From Oscheius onirici (lineage: Eukaryota; Nematoda; Chromadorea; Rhabditida; Rhabditidae): a DNA stretch of 64,000 bases. Each line of letters starts with the position of its first letter. Position 1 is the stretch's first letter. The notes under the pieces were generated by a model. The model did not search any database and was not told where the DNA came from. It saw only the letters and a program-made list of their open reading frames with translations. Location: positions 9,932,398 to 9,996,397 of the forward strand of contig OW051469.1 in NCBI GenBank assembly GCA_932521025.1, given 5' to 3'. The position numbers and the translations under genes were made by a program. Below are positions 23,051-34,225 of this stretch, piece after piece.

Positions 23051-25285
23051 GTTGAACAGAACAAGACAATTCCTATTCGTCTTTCTTGAGCAATGCAATA
23101 CCAAATTGTAGAGCGGAGCAAGGGCTACAACTTTGCAGAACATAGCAGAGCCGAAAAATCAGTTCTAGGCCGTGAAATCGGTGAAATCTTGGCACACCTA
23201 TTGGAACTTGTAATCCGTTTATATTTGAATGCAAATATTTAAAAAAACAGAAAAGTTTGTTTTGTTTGCCTAATTACTTCAAAAAAGTTGCTTTTCAAAA
23301 AAAAGTCATAGAAGTTCAATTACAGAAGCGACTCCATTAGCTACTTCGATGCTCGTCTGCTGATGTTGCTGCTACGGAGGACTCTGGAGGCTACCACGGA
23401 AAACGTCTCTACTCGAAACGACGCTTGGCTACCAAAGGCTTGGTCTGGAGGATCCTGCGACTTTCTGCCGACTAGAACGTCTTCATCGACTCGACTCGAC
23501 CAAGGCCTACCAAAGAAAAAGACGGCTCTGACGGTCGGCTCAGACGCTCTACCAGGAAGAAAATAAAAAGAGGACAAGCAGCTGATGGAACAGCAAGAGC
23601 AGACGAGCTGGGACAGTCGCCACGGACACTCTCTCAATCAGGTCAGGTGTTTTTACCCTTTTTTTCTACTAGCCTTTGGTAAGTGAGATACGGCAAAAGT
23701 GACAGTCAGTTGTGAATCCGCCACGACTGACAGCCTTCGAAAGATGGCGTCACGCCCTGTTTTCCCTACTCCCCTGGGCACCATACACAGCGGTGTTTGG
23801 CAGTTCTTGGAGACCCTCGGGAACAATTGGGAAGACTGATAGTTCTCTTTGAAAGGCTATTGAGAGCGACAATAGTTCTTCTTTGCTGCTCATTTTCAGG
23901 TCCTTCTGCCATCAACTACGAAGGTGTTTGCCCCTTCCATAGCTGCTCCGGCCTTTTTTCACGGATGGTGAAAAAAAGAGATGCTAGAGGTGCAAGACGC
24001 AGTCGTTTTCAGTTCCGAGCGATGTCTATCGCGTGTACCTCATTGTGAGTCAGAAGCTAGGTCTTTATCGTACTTTCAGGTATAGTCTTCTGCCTTCAAC
24101 TACTCTCTTCGTGGAAACAACGAACAAGACTGAAAGCTGCTGAAACCTCGGATGGGAAGCCGAAAGAGAAGAACTTAGAACTGCCTGAAAGATCGATTCT
24201 CTGTCAGAAGAGGAACCTTGGAGAAATCGAGTATCTATCGACTACTCTCATCAAAGATGTCTGAACAAACCGCTAAAACGGAGCAAGGCGAGACTCTGCC
24301 TAGCTGCTCTAATCTTGAGCTCTATGAACTGAATTGCACTTGAATGGAAGGAACAAAAGTTGATCAGTTCCCAGTTTCCTTCCACGGACGACCTGAAAAT
24401 GAGGAAAAGGAAAGCTCATGCACGGACCTGTCTCTCTGTCGAAGACTAGAGAATACGAGAATCCTCTGAATCGTGAGATAACTCTAGACTGTGAAAAGAT
24501 GGGTCGCATAATCCAGACTGACAATAGCGGCCATAATCTTCATGCTTGTCCCCCGAAGAAATCTGGAACACTCAACAGAAGACTCACGCTTCTTCCATTC
24601 ATACCTAGTTTTTCTCCTCGCTATCTTTCCTTCTTATAAGTTATCGAATATTTACAGGATTCATACGTGGTCCTTCATCTTGCCGGTCTCCTTTTGGTTA
24701 TGAAAAACGGATGGGAAACAACTACCACTTCTCAGTCTTGTCTTCATCTTGACAAATGGCATCAGCTGCAACTAATGTAATATTACAGTGCCTTGAGTTG
24801 CACATATCGAGATGCACCGCTGCTATATGCGAAGGCTGCTGCTTCTTGTTATCCATGATTTTTTTTCTCTTTTCTGACGGGTGGCAGGCGTAAAAGCCCT
24901 GCCAATACCCTTGCCAAATCTTGTACCATATTCTAGCAAAAAGCTAGTTTGTTTCCTAATTTAGAAGTCGGTGTGGGCACCCATTAGCTCTTCAACCTTG
25001 TTTTGGCTCTTCTCGTTATGTTAGTTCTGCTGATGTCATTTTCTGTTTTCCAGCCTAGGGGTTTTCAAGAATACTGAAAAGTGTCTCTTTGTTTCTCCGT
25101 TGTACTCTTCTGATCTGACGAAGAGGCAGATACGTGACTGACAATAAAGCTAGCAACTAGCCACCACAGCTGTCTAACTGTGGCCTGTTGAGAACAGTCG
25201 TGATCTGTCTCTTCTGCCACAGTTAGACAGTTACGTCGGTTGAGGTCCTCAGGTAGACAGATTGACAGAGTCAGAATGAATATGA

Positions 25286-25546
25286 ATGTTTTCCCGCTGG
25301 CTCCTAGTCGCGTTCCTTGGTTCCATAATTCCCTACTGCTGCTCGGGGGCCGCAACATTTTTTCGCCCCAACCTGCCTGCGTCTCTTCTTCTCGCTACCC
25401 TGACGCGAGGGGGCAGTCTGGCACCGGTCAGCACTAGTCGTTCCCTCTCTCTGACCTCTCTCGTTCGAGCCTCGCCATCCGTGATCTTGCCACATCCGAC
25501 CGGCACTCTAGAACTGCTCTCTGCCCGAAAAAGTCTTTCATGGTGA
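25286..25546 (+). CDS. Candidate signal-peptide first exon, gene not resolved
   Basis: The frame opens MFSRWLLVAFLGSIIPYCCS, a convincing secretion signal, followed by a serine/leucine-rich stretch, and runs into a GTGAGT donor at about 25543. Joining it to the first exon of the next gene (27972) would create a stop, so the two are probably separate. No partner exon was found between 25550 and 27900. It may be a real secreted protein whose other exons I could not identify, or chance. Confidence 0.3.
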   Translation: MFSRWLLVAFLGSIIPYCCSGAATFFRPNLPASLLLATLTRGGSLAPVSTSRSLSLTSLVRASPSVILPHPTGTLELLSARKSLSW

Positions 25547-27971
25547 GTTGACTCCTAGTCAAAATAAGTAATTATGTGAGATCAAAATGAGATTTTTCTG
25601 CTTTGACATGTTCTGCACTGAGCCTCTAGCACAGTTAGACAGTCGAGTCGGTTGTGGCCTGCAGAATCTAACCTAAGTTTTCTTCTGTATTTGCTGGTCT
25701 AAAAAGTAAAAGCTGATATCATAAGAGAGAGAGAGAGAGAGAGAGAACATAGTCTGTCTGTTTGCTTTGGCACCGGGGGTCCCCCGGTCGATGTTCGGTC
25801 TAGCAATTGACCCAATTCTTTGATTTCTCTCAAGAAATTTCTCCAGCTCCTTTCACCGTTTTTCGAGGCCTCCGTTGAAAGGCAATTAGGGGGACAAGGA
25901 CGTCCTTTCTCCCGCTCTCCAGGTGACCCCGTTTCGCGCGCGCACACGCACATCCTTTCCCAGTTTATTTTTTCCAAGCCAAGGCTGGACATTTGAACCC
26001 TACTACAGGGCTCGAATCTTGCTCATTCCGTAGGCTGCCCAAATAGCCTGATCGTAGGTCCGCGAAGTTGTTCTGAACATCTGGTGGTCAATTATTCTTT
26101 TGCCAGTGAGAGAGAGATAGAGGGCCTATTCATAACTCCCAATGGGAAACATCCTAGTTTTGAGCGCTCCATTTAAATCTTTCGGCCCAAAATAGGCGCG
26201 CAGAGGTTTAAAAAATTTGGCGGGAAACTTTAATAACGGAGTCAGTACTGTTTTTCTTGAGTTTCGTACAGTTGGCTTGCTCCAAAAGTTCAAATCTTAT
26301 CATTTCGCTGTTCGTTTCCCGCCATTTTGAGCTGTAACGAATTTTGGGTACAGATTATATGATAAGATGAGCCACAGTTAGACAGTCGCTTCGGTTGTGG
26401 TCTTCTCTCCAAAGCCACAGTTGACTATCAAAAAAATCTATTTTCGACTAGACCCGAAATACTTTTTCACTCACAGCATTTTTCTCTGACTCACATGTTT
26501 TGAAGTGTTTTGCCCTGATTTCAAAATTCTTAAAGACTAGTCTAGAATATCGGGACCACAGGTGTTGAAGGAACCCCTCTGAACCTTTTCTCTTTTTTTC
26601 TTTCGCGCTCGCTGACTCTTTCGGTGTCTTCTCGCCGCCGCCAGGCACCACCGGGTACTCGCTTATCAAGCCGCGGGCACTCCGTTCGTAGCTATCCGTT
26701 GCCGGCGGCGCTATAGACTGAACAGACACAGCTGACCGTCTGGAACCTGACGGGACACAACAGTTGTTGGTTTTTCTTTGAATCTTATCACATTGATCAG
26801 TCTTTCTGTCTCTGTCCCTCTCACTCTTTGACCACTCCCTAAGCTCTCACTCTTTGACCATCCCCTCAGCCCAAATCAGTTCAGTGTTTATTGCCCCGTC
26901 CCACCAGGCACAGAGAAAGCCTGTACGTGCGACCGGAGAAAACAGATCTGGCTCGCCGTGCTATCAAGACGCTCTCACTGCGAAAAACTAAACAATCGTT
27001 CGGTTCTCGAGCACCGTAGGTCCGAAAACAACCTTGGCGTAAACAGGATGCTCACTCTCGACCACTCTCTGCCTTCTGAACTGACCAGTTCACTGTTCCA
27101 GAACTGTGAGTCTCTCTCCCATTCAAAAAGCCTGTCCCCTGACGAGTTACTGTCTATCAAAAATGTTAATCCCGTGAATTATTCAGTTGTCGCAGAAAAA
27201 GTGTCTCTCTCCCATTGCACTTTACACATGGATGATACGCGTCAGTCGTTTTTTATAAATGCTCGGCGGGTGAGAATATTCCATTAGGCAGACTCTCTCC
27301 CTCTCTCTGACGCGTCAAATTCGCTCTTTTCGAGAGCGAGAGAGCCGTTTTCGTCGACCTTGACCGACTGTATCGCTGCGCGCCATTAGAGTTCCTTCGG
27401 AGGACAGCGCTCCAGATTTACAGAGCCCCATCGTCCTCCCTTCGCTTTCTCTGTTCAGATGATGCTTCCGTGTTCCTTTAGCCTCGCTTCTTGTTTATCT
27501 CTTCTCAGATTATTTTTAGTGTTCGATACTTCACGAACTTTCTTATTCTTTCATAAACAATCTGCCTCACTCTGTTAGGCCACAACCGACGTGGCTGTCT
27601 AACTGTCGGAACTGTGCCCGAAAAGTAGACCACACTGTTTACATGTAGCAAGCCTTTCTCCCCTTTTCGATACGTATCTGTCTCAAAGCAAAACAGATTA
27701 TTCATTGCGGTCTCTCTGTCTCTCTGAGATCAAAAGTCTCTGTTACAATCGTTGACCTCTCCGCTTAACAAACAGTATCCAACCCCTCCCCCCTGCTTTC
27801 TGACTCACTGCCAAAATGAGCCCCCTAATAAGTTTCGCAATACTATTTCCGATCTTCACGTGACCGGGTGAAGAAAACAGACGCTGTTGACAGGCCCTTC
27901 CCCCGTGATAGCCCGCTCTCTTTTTGCCTCTTCTTGTGACCCCCTCAGTTACCAAATCTCTCGTCTTCCAG
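25547..27971. other. Intergenic region, no supported gene
   Basis: Holds single dispersed palindromic motifs at 25630-25657, 26372-26400 and 27580-27608, a (GA)n microsatellite at about 25725-25747 and several CTCTCT runs. The ORF at 26958-27287 (MLSRRSHCEKLNNRSVLEHR...) has no family resemblance and no splice context. The end of the stretch should carry the promoter of the following gene; an acceptor-like TTCCAG precedes its ATG. Confidence 0.55.
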
Positions 27972-29176
27972 ATGCCTACACTGATACTGAAGTCGGATCC
28001 AAAAGTCACTGCTCTTCCCACGGAGGACACCCTTTGGCTGCCGGATGAGGTTCTACCACCTAAGCCTTCGTTGACGAGGAGGATTCTTGTAGGAAATATT
28101 GTGAGTTCTTTTCATCGAAAGTGTTTTTAACACCACAACGTCCACAATTAGCCAGTTGAGTCGTCTGTGGTCCGTTTTCTAAACGACATCATAGACAGTT
28201 AGACAGTTGAGTCGGCTGTGGCTCAGTTTTATGGCTACAGCTACGACGGTTAGACATCCGAGTCGATCGAAAAACTTACAAATCCATTCCAGGTCATCCG
28301 ATCCCACATCCTCAAACTCTTCTGTCTCATGTTCATGGCCCTAGTCCACGTCTGCTATCTGAACCCCTTCATCAGTTCTTTCCGAGCTTATGAGGCTCTA
28401 GACCATCAGGTAACTTTCCTAATGTCATTTTACCATTTTTCTTCAGATTGAAGAAAACATTTCCTCGATCAAAGACCAGCATATTGTTGACGTAGCCGCA
28501 GTCCGATTCATCATGCGAGCCCTGGTCGACTACAAGAAGAATCTCTGGATCACGGTAGGAGCCATGTGCTCCTCTCTGGCAACCACAGCTTTCCTGCTCC
28601 TGCTGGCCGAAGACCATCGTCTGAACAAGGTTGCCAAGGCTCTGATCCGAGTAGTCGACCTCTGTGCCTTCATCGCTCTTCCCTGTCTCCTGGCTGCTCG
28701 TCGCCTTGTGGCCGAAACCATCAGCCGGTTCGGACAGAATGCTTTGTCAGCTGCCAGCCGGATTGTCGATGTCAACGAGTTCCAGAACGAACTGACCTGT
28801 ACTGTTCAGCCAAGAGCAGATTTCAATCTCTGTTCGGACCTGATTCTGAAATCGCTGTTTCCAGTCAAGGTAAAAACTTTTTTGAGTTTGATATGAAGAG
28901 CATTTTACAAGCCACAGTTAGACGGCTGCGTTGGTTTTGGTCATTTCATGAGGCCACAACTGCCTCAAGCACGTCGTTTGTGGCTATATCATTCCGTCAC
29001 AGTTAAATAAATACTGTTTTCAGGTCCTGGAATACATCATCATCCTCTGCATCCTGACCGGAGCTTACATTGCTCTGGCCTATCTGATCGAGTACTGTAT
29101 CCGCCACTGGTTCCCTCCCAATCGTCAGCGTCCCCAACAGGTCTACCACGCCCAGCCTCTCATTCTAGAGGCTTGA
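27972..29176 (+). CDS. Four-helix membrane protein, unrecognised
   Basis: Four exons (27972-28100, 28293-28409, 28447-28869, 29024-29176) encode about 273 residues with consistent phases. Four hydrophobic segments are visible: LKLFCLMFMALVHVCYL, WITVGAMCSSLATTAFLLLL, VVDLCAFIALPCLLAA and YIIILCILTGAYIALAYLI. The loop between helices 1 and 2 is charged. A cysteine-containing loop (ELTCTVQPRADFNLCSDL) precedes helix 4, and the tail is short and proline/glutamine-rich. A TTCCAG directly before the ATG suggests trans-splicing. I do not recognise the family; the topology is compatible with an even-helix membrane protein having both ends in the cytoplasm. Confidence 0.75.
28131..28265 (+). repeat. 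Dispersed palindromic motif, three copies in a membrane-protein intron
   Basis: Three units with ~50-base period fill most of intron 1. Two more (28912-28982) fill intron 3 of the same gene. The outer copies are diverged, with TCGTCTGTGG and TCGGCTGTGG variants. Confidence 0.8.
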
Positions 29177-29764
29177 AACTGCCATTCCCCTTCTTTTTTT
29201 TCTCTGTATACAAGGTAACTTTCCACTCCTACCTCCCTGCTTCAGTTTGCCCCTTTCTCCCAATCTAGTCCAGTCCTTTCCGCATATTGTTGCGTCTCCT
29301 GTAGCTTTATTTCTCTCTGCACACTGGTCCCTTCTGACACGTCAATTTTGCAATATGTACATTACTGGATCGTGTAACGATCACACCCAGAGCAGCTTTC
29401 TTCTTAATCTGCCCCGAGTCTTTACCATTCAATGCTTCCGATTCTGTTACGGTCTTTCCATCCCCGGCTGGCTTCCATCACAAATCGTGCATACTTAACG
29501 ATATTCCCACTGTCATCTTCTCATACTGTGTGTGTACTATACGTGTTTCTACAGTAGTAAATATTTTGATCTTCTGCCTCGTATTCTGAATCTAGACAGT
29601 TGTAAGGCTGTCTGCAGTGCCCAGTGTTCAAAAGAAAGTCAGTCCTGGAAAACAATGGAGAAGTTCCTTGACAGGATCTAACTTGTCTAGACGTGTTCGT
29701 GGCTAAGTCATGGACGGAAACAGGGAAGCAGTGACAGCAGGCGAAGTCAGTTGCGACAGCCACA

Positions 29765-29858
29765 AGCCACAACCGACGTGACTGTCTATCTGTGGCTGAA
29801 GAGAAAAATCACGACTTTTCTTCCATGACCGCAGTTAAACAGCTCCGTCGGCTGTGGC
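29765..29858. repeat. Dispersed palindromic motif, two copies in opposite orientation
   Basis: CCACAACCGAC...GTCTATCTGTGG at 29765 is followed by a GCAGTTAAAC...GTCGGCTGTGG copy at about 29829, the only close pair seen pointing opposite ways. Confidence 0.75.
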
Positions 29859-30031
29859 TTCTTTGTCTCTCTGTTTCCGAAAGACAAAACTTCATTCAAC
29901 AAAGACAGTTTATTCACTGTTTACACGGGGAGAAGTCACGGCCATTTGGGGATAGATAAGGCCGAATATTATGATTTGGTATGCCAGCCGGATGGAGAAG
30001 ATGATGCTCAAAAAGAGCAGCCAGCTCCCCG

Positions 30032-31104
30032 TCAACAGAAGAAAGGGAGAGCTGACAGAAGGAGCAGAATACTGAAGCTGGCTCCGACTACAGTTGGTGC
30101 GCTGTTGCAGAGGTCCGCTAAACAGATTTTGGATACTGTATTTTTAAAATTGGTACCATCGTTACAGAAGCAAGTTTGTCCCGAGAAGATTTGAGTAATG
30201 GATCTTTTGCTCCTCGTCACCGAAGATCCAGTGATCGGGCCGAAATAGCTTGTGACGCTGGTAGTGTTGCCCGTAGCTGACATGCAGAATGGGGCGGGCT
30301 TTTCAGTTGGCAAGATCATGGTCACTCCTCTCTCAGTGTAGTCGTGTCCTAAACCAGTTACAGTACTCTCTCCAAAATAGCCTTACCGCTGAACTTTCCG
30401 GCCGTTTTGGCACACATGTATCCAGAGGTCGTATTCTTCTTGTCTCCACTGGAGCACTTGCCTTTTCCGTCAAAAGTCGAACAGGTGATACAGTTTTTGG
30501 TCGTCACCACCGTGCAACCGGCTTGTTCCGTCAGAGCATTAGCGGTAAATGTGATCTCACTGTTGCAGGCAGTGGCTTTCGTGCAGGTGCGCATGATGTT
30601 CTAAAACAGGAGTTTCATCCGAAACCTGTGAAACAACCGACGGAACTGTCTAACTGTGGCAGTCGTGGCTTCATAAGTTGACCACAACTGACATGGCTGT
30701 CTAACTGTCGCTCACCTTCATAGCGCCGATGCTCATCGTCTTGCAAGTTGCGGCGTCCACTGCCGGTGCAGTGATGGTCAGATCTGGATTGTTTTGAGCC
30801 AGCTCAGCATGACAGCCTCTAAGAAACTGATACGTTGAGCCCTGTGGAATGGCCATCTCGACACAGCCAGACGGACAGTCAGCCGTAGTCCCGACTCCTT
30901 CACCCGCACCGAGCGCACATCTAAAAATATATTGGCTTTTTTCGAAAGGTGTTCTAACATTGGGACAAATTCGAATCCTGCAACCGGAGACGGATATCCA
31001 GTCAAGGCCCAAATCGGTTCGAGTCCTGGAGTGGCACAGCGATGACACGGGCCGGCGGAGGAGAGGCAGAGCGAGAGAGACAGGACAAGAAGCTGGACTA
31101 GCAT
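30032..31104 (-). CDS. Secreted Ly6/three-finger-like protein, probably GPI-anchored
   Basis: Exons about 31104-30992, 30920-30716, 30600-30387 and 30348-30032 encode ~282 residues. There is a signal peptide (MLVQLLVLSLSLCLSSAG), then PCHRCATPG and many cysteines spaced as in tandem disulfide-rich modules: CPSGCVEM, RTCTKATACNS, CTVVTTKNCITCS. The end has CFCNDGTNF...KICLADLCNSA followed by a hydrophobic tail, SFSILLLLSALPFFC. The closing CLADLCN pattern and tail are what Ly6/uPAR-type GPI-anchored proteins show. The first donor (GTCTCC) is weak, so the exon 1/2 junction is uncertain. Ligand and role are unknown. Confidence 0.7.
30632..30711 (-). repeat. Dispersed palindromic motif, two copies in a Ly6-like intron
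   Basis: Copies at 30632-30660 and 30682-30710 in sense orientation with ~50-base period. The second ends directly at the splice donor region of the preceding exon. Confidence 0.8.
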
Positions 31105-31873
31105 TCTGGACTGAAAAAGGTACTGTAGTTTGAGACAGTGAGAGATAGCTGGCTGAAGGTACTGATCTGCTCAGAACCCCGTGATTACTGGATTTCCGTC
31201 AGAGAGAAAGAAAAGAAATGGGATCAGATTTGATACTACCCCAAAGGTTACTGTAATTTGGTAAGGGAGTGAGCCAGAGGGACTAGAAAGATCTCCCGAC
31301 TCTTTAGTTACAGTAGTTCAGTCCGAGGGTAAGAGACAGACTGGGCTAAAATTTCCTCCAACCTGTTCAAGAGGTTACTGTAGTTCAGTGAAAGAGAGAC
31401 AGAAGGACAAGAAGACGACAGGTGGTACTGTTCAATAAGGAAAGAGTGAAAGACAAGACTGGAAAGACTTATATCTTCCCAACTCCCTGGTTACTGTAGG
31501 AGGAAGTGTAAGAGAAGGAGGAAGAACTGGAAATGATGTCCTCTCTATTCCTGACTGTCCTTATGTAGTCGATTCTCTTCAAACAATCCGTTTATGATCT
31601 GCAAGCACCGCCTCATCTTCGCCCGGCGTCATTGCACCGGAATGGCTACGATGATCAACCCAAACTTTCGAAAGTCCTGATTAGTCAGCCACAACCGAAT
31701 CCGAATGTCTAGCTGTTGAAACTGTGGCTCGGTGAACTAGGCCTGTCTAACTGTGGCTTTCCAGAGAACCACAATCGACGGAATTGTCTAGCTGTGGCTA
31801 TTTTTTCCCGATACCCTGTAAAAATTAATTTATAACAAAACTTAACAAATTGTAATAACGAGGGAAAATAGAA

Positions 31874-34054
31874 CTATTTGGAACGGTGAACTCGTTTGGC
31901 AAAAGTTTCGGCCACGATAAGAGGAAAGACGAGAGTGGCTTCGGCGTGGACTTTTACAGCATCTGCGCATGGTTTTACCTGAATTCGATTTTTTTTCAAG
32001 TAATAAATAAAAAATCTGTACCTTTCCCCAGCTGACGGCTTCGTCCGGTTGAGCTCCAGAGTCTGATCCGTCGAATTCCTGAAAATTGAGGTTTTAGAGA
32101 GAAAACATCCCCAACATCCCCATGGGGGTTTCAGAAACAGCCAACGGTAGTCTCATCTCCGTTTTTCCAAATTTCTATATAAAATTCTTCCAATTTCTCT
32201 CCTTCCACCCACAGAACCACCCATTTTCATTTTATGACTTCCAGGCCGTGGCTCTCTGAGTCACTTCATAGTCTCAGATCGTAAATGGACTCTTTCTCCC
32301 CACACGAGGTAAACATTGAGAGAGGCCGAGTCGACCGGAAAGGGCGGCTATCCGAAAAGGGGGAAAGTTTGAGCAATCAAATCACAAAAGTTCAACGACC
32401 GTACTACGCTTTCCGTCGATGAGTCGTCCGATTTTTAGAAGAAATCGGCTAAAAAATTGTACCTGTCCTGTATTGACGTAGACGGTATAGTCGGAGCCAT
32501 TGCGCATCAGATTGGCGTTGTTGATGTGATGTTTGACAACTCCTCCTCCGAGAATTATTACTCCTGTTCGAGTACTCTTCACGGCCATCGTGTTGATGTG
32601 ACGGACGTCCTGGAAATGGTTGGAATTAGTTGAAAAGACGAAATTTGCAGCCACAGTTTAGACATGCACATCGGTTGTAGCTCATTTTTAAACGCAACAG
32701 CTATGACAGTTAGACAGGCACATCGGTTGTGCTCATTTTTCAAGGTAGAGCTACGGCAATTAGACAGGCACGTCGGTTGTGGCTAATTTTTGGACCAAAA
32801 TACAATTTACTTCAACAATATCCAGCCGAATTCCCGGATTACTCGCCACGGAATGAAAATAGAGCATGTCGCCAAGACTTCCGTCAGTCAGCGCCGGACA
32901 GAAGACCGGGATCCGGTGCTTGGCAGCCCAATAGAGTATGGATTCCTCGTTCGCGATTTCAGCTCCTAATCGGTGGATCAGCTTCGACGGGGTCCATTGA
33001 AAGTCGTCTTTTTCCTGTTCTGCCAGACAGACGTCCAGAATCGGATTGAGCCAGTCCTCGAAGGCACAGTAGTTGTCGTTTGGAATCAGCACATTGCCGG
33101 CCCGGTTCATTCCTCGTTCCCTGGAAAATTTAGTATGATTTTAGGGGAAAAATTAGCAGCTGTGTCGGTTGTGGTTTGACTCTTAAGCCGCAGTTGAACA
33201 ACCCCGTCGGTTGTAGTTCGAATGTGATTGAAATTACCTCAATTTCTTGCCGTCCATGTTAAAAGCTCCTAGATATGAAGGTCTGAGGCACTTTATGAGA
33301 TCCTCCTCGACGCCGCCGGCACTCGTCACGATGCAATCGACCAGATTGTGCTCCACGACGAAGCGAAGAACTTCCCGAATGCCGCTGCTGACGAGATTCG
33401 AAGTGTAGCCGAGGAAAATTGTGCAGCCCGTCTTCTTCCGGCCATCAGGATAGGGAAAGTCTTCTTCTTCAGCTAGAGGCTCTTCCCGCTTGTCCAGCAT
33501 CGAATTTATTTGCTTAAAATAAGAAATTTTGCTTAAAAAATAGTCAAAAACCTGTATAGCCTTGGCCAGATGAGTGGCCTGAAATCCGGTGCTGAGATAC
33601 GATGCCATCAGGGCCGAAAAATCGACGCCCTGGTTGAAGTCATAGCCGCGGATGGGGACGGCGTCGGCTGGTACCTGAAAGTTTTGCTTACAAGAGGTTT
33701 CTAGCTTGCCGAGCGTAAAAGTCGGGATCGCTAGGCAATTTTGTCAAAAAACCTAAACAAAAGGGGCACAATGGCGTTTTTATCTACCGAACATATAAAA
33801 GCCAGTGTGTCATTCTGGCCGAGTGGTCTAAGGCGCTGCGTTCAGGTCGCAGTCCTCTCCGGAGGGCGCAGGTTCGAATCCTGCGGATGACAAAAGTTTT
33901 TGCTTTTATTTTCTTCGTCAGTTGTCATCAAAACTTAGCAAAAATGCTTGCAAGTAGGCCAAACTCAGAGATTTCTGTTATTTTAACCAAAACTTACTTC
34001 ACAAGACTTTACCAAAACGGCTCCCTGAGCTAGAGCCATATCTTCGGCCGACAT
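31874..34054 (-). CDS. Deoxyhypusine synthase
   Basis: Seven exons (34054-33998, 33674-33552, 33512-33238, 33120-32811, 32609-32463, 32078-32022, 31978-31874) encode about 357 residues, the usual family length. Deoxyhypusine synthase uses NAD and spermidine to modify one lysine of eIF5A. Diagnostic runs are [72 protein letters not shown] and the active-site lysine segment [11 protein letters not shown] near the C-terminus. An exon junction falls right after that lysine. The ATG is 172 bases downstream of the stop of the same-strand Nup88-like half gene, which suggests co-transcription. Intron 1 contains a tRNA gene on the opposite strand. Confidence 0.97.
32650..33214 (+). repeat. Dispersed palindromic motif, five copies in deoxyhypusine synthase introns
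   Basis: Three copies lie in 32650-32783 and two in 33155-33214, in two introns on either side of one exon. They run antisense to the gene, unlike most intronic copies in the window. Copies in 32.6-32.8 kb share a CACATCGG or CACGTCGG variant of the second arm. Confidence 0.8.
33809..33891 (+). tRNA. tRNA-Leu (anticodon CAG)
   Basis: The acceptor stem GTCATTC pairs with GGATGAC (one G-U). A perfect A box TGGCCGAGTGG lies at 33816-33826 and a B box GGTTCGAATCC at 33871-33881. The anticodon loop TTCAGGT lies between CTGCG and CGCAG stems, with CAG at 33843-33845. A long variable arm (TCCTCTCCGGAGGGC) is typical of class II leucine tRNAs. A TTTT run follows. It lies within intron 1 of deoxyhypusine synthase, antisense to it, and has no intron of its own. 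Confidence 0.96.
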
Positions 34055-34225
34055 GGTGCCTAAAACAGGTCATCTTCGATGAAAAGTGTGCTCTTTTGAA
34101 GCAAAAAGCGTGAAAGATATGTTCCATAGCGAAAACTATGACAATCAACGAATAATCTGTATAAATCGCTTCATTTAGTACAGAAAACCGGGTATGAGAC
34201 AAAATTTGTGTAAAATGGTGTGTAA

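Larger units (their letters stand above)
19742..24969. mobile_element. Composite 5.2-kb interval bounded by ~117-base inverted repeats
   Basis: The left arm 19742-19858 and the right arm 24843-24969 are inverted copies. Both read GACTTCTAA, then ACAAACTAGCTTT, TATGGTACAAGATTTGGCAA, GGGTATTGGCAGGGCTTTTA, CGCCTGCCA and finally GGATAACAAG, with a few differences and short indels. Between them lie a mariner-like deletion derivative, a 203-base repeat and one long ORF, but no conserved gene. It could be a large terminal-inverted-repeat transposon, or two copies of one small repeat in opposite orientation. No clear target-site duplication is visible outside the arms. Confidence 0.55.

Noticed and set aside
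26958-27287. 109-codon ORF upstream of the four-helix membrane gene
   Set aside because: No family features or splice context, and it contains a CTCTCTCCCATT repeat twice; likely chance.
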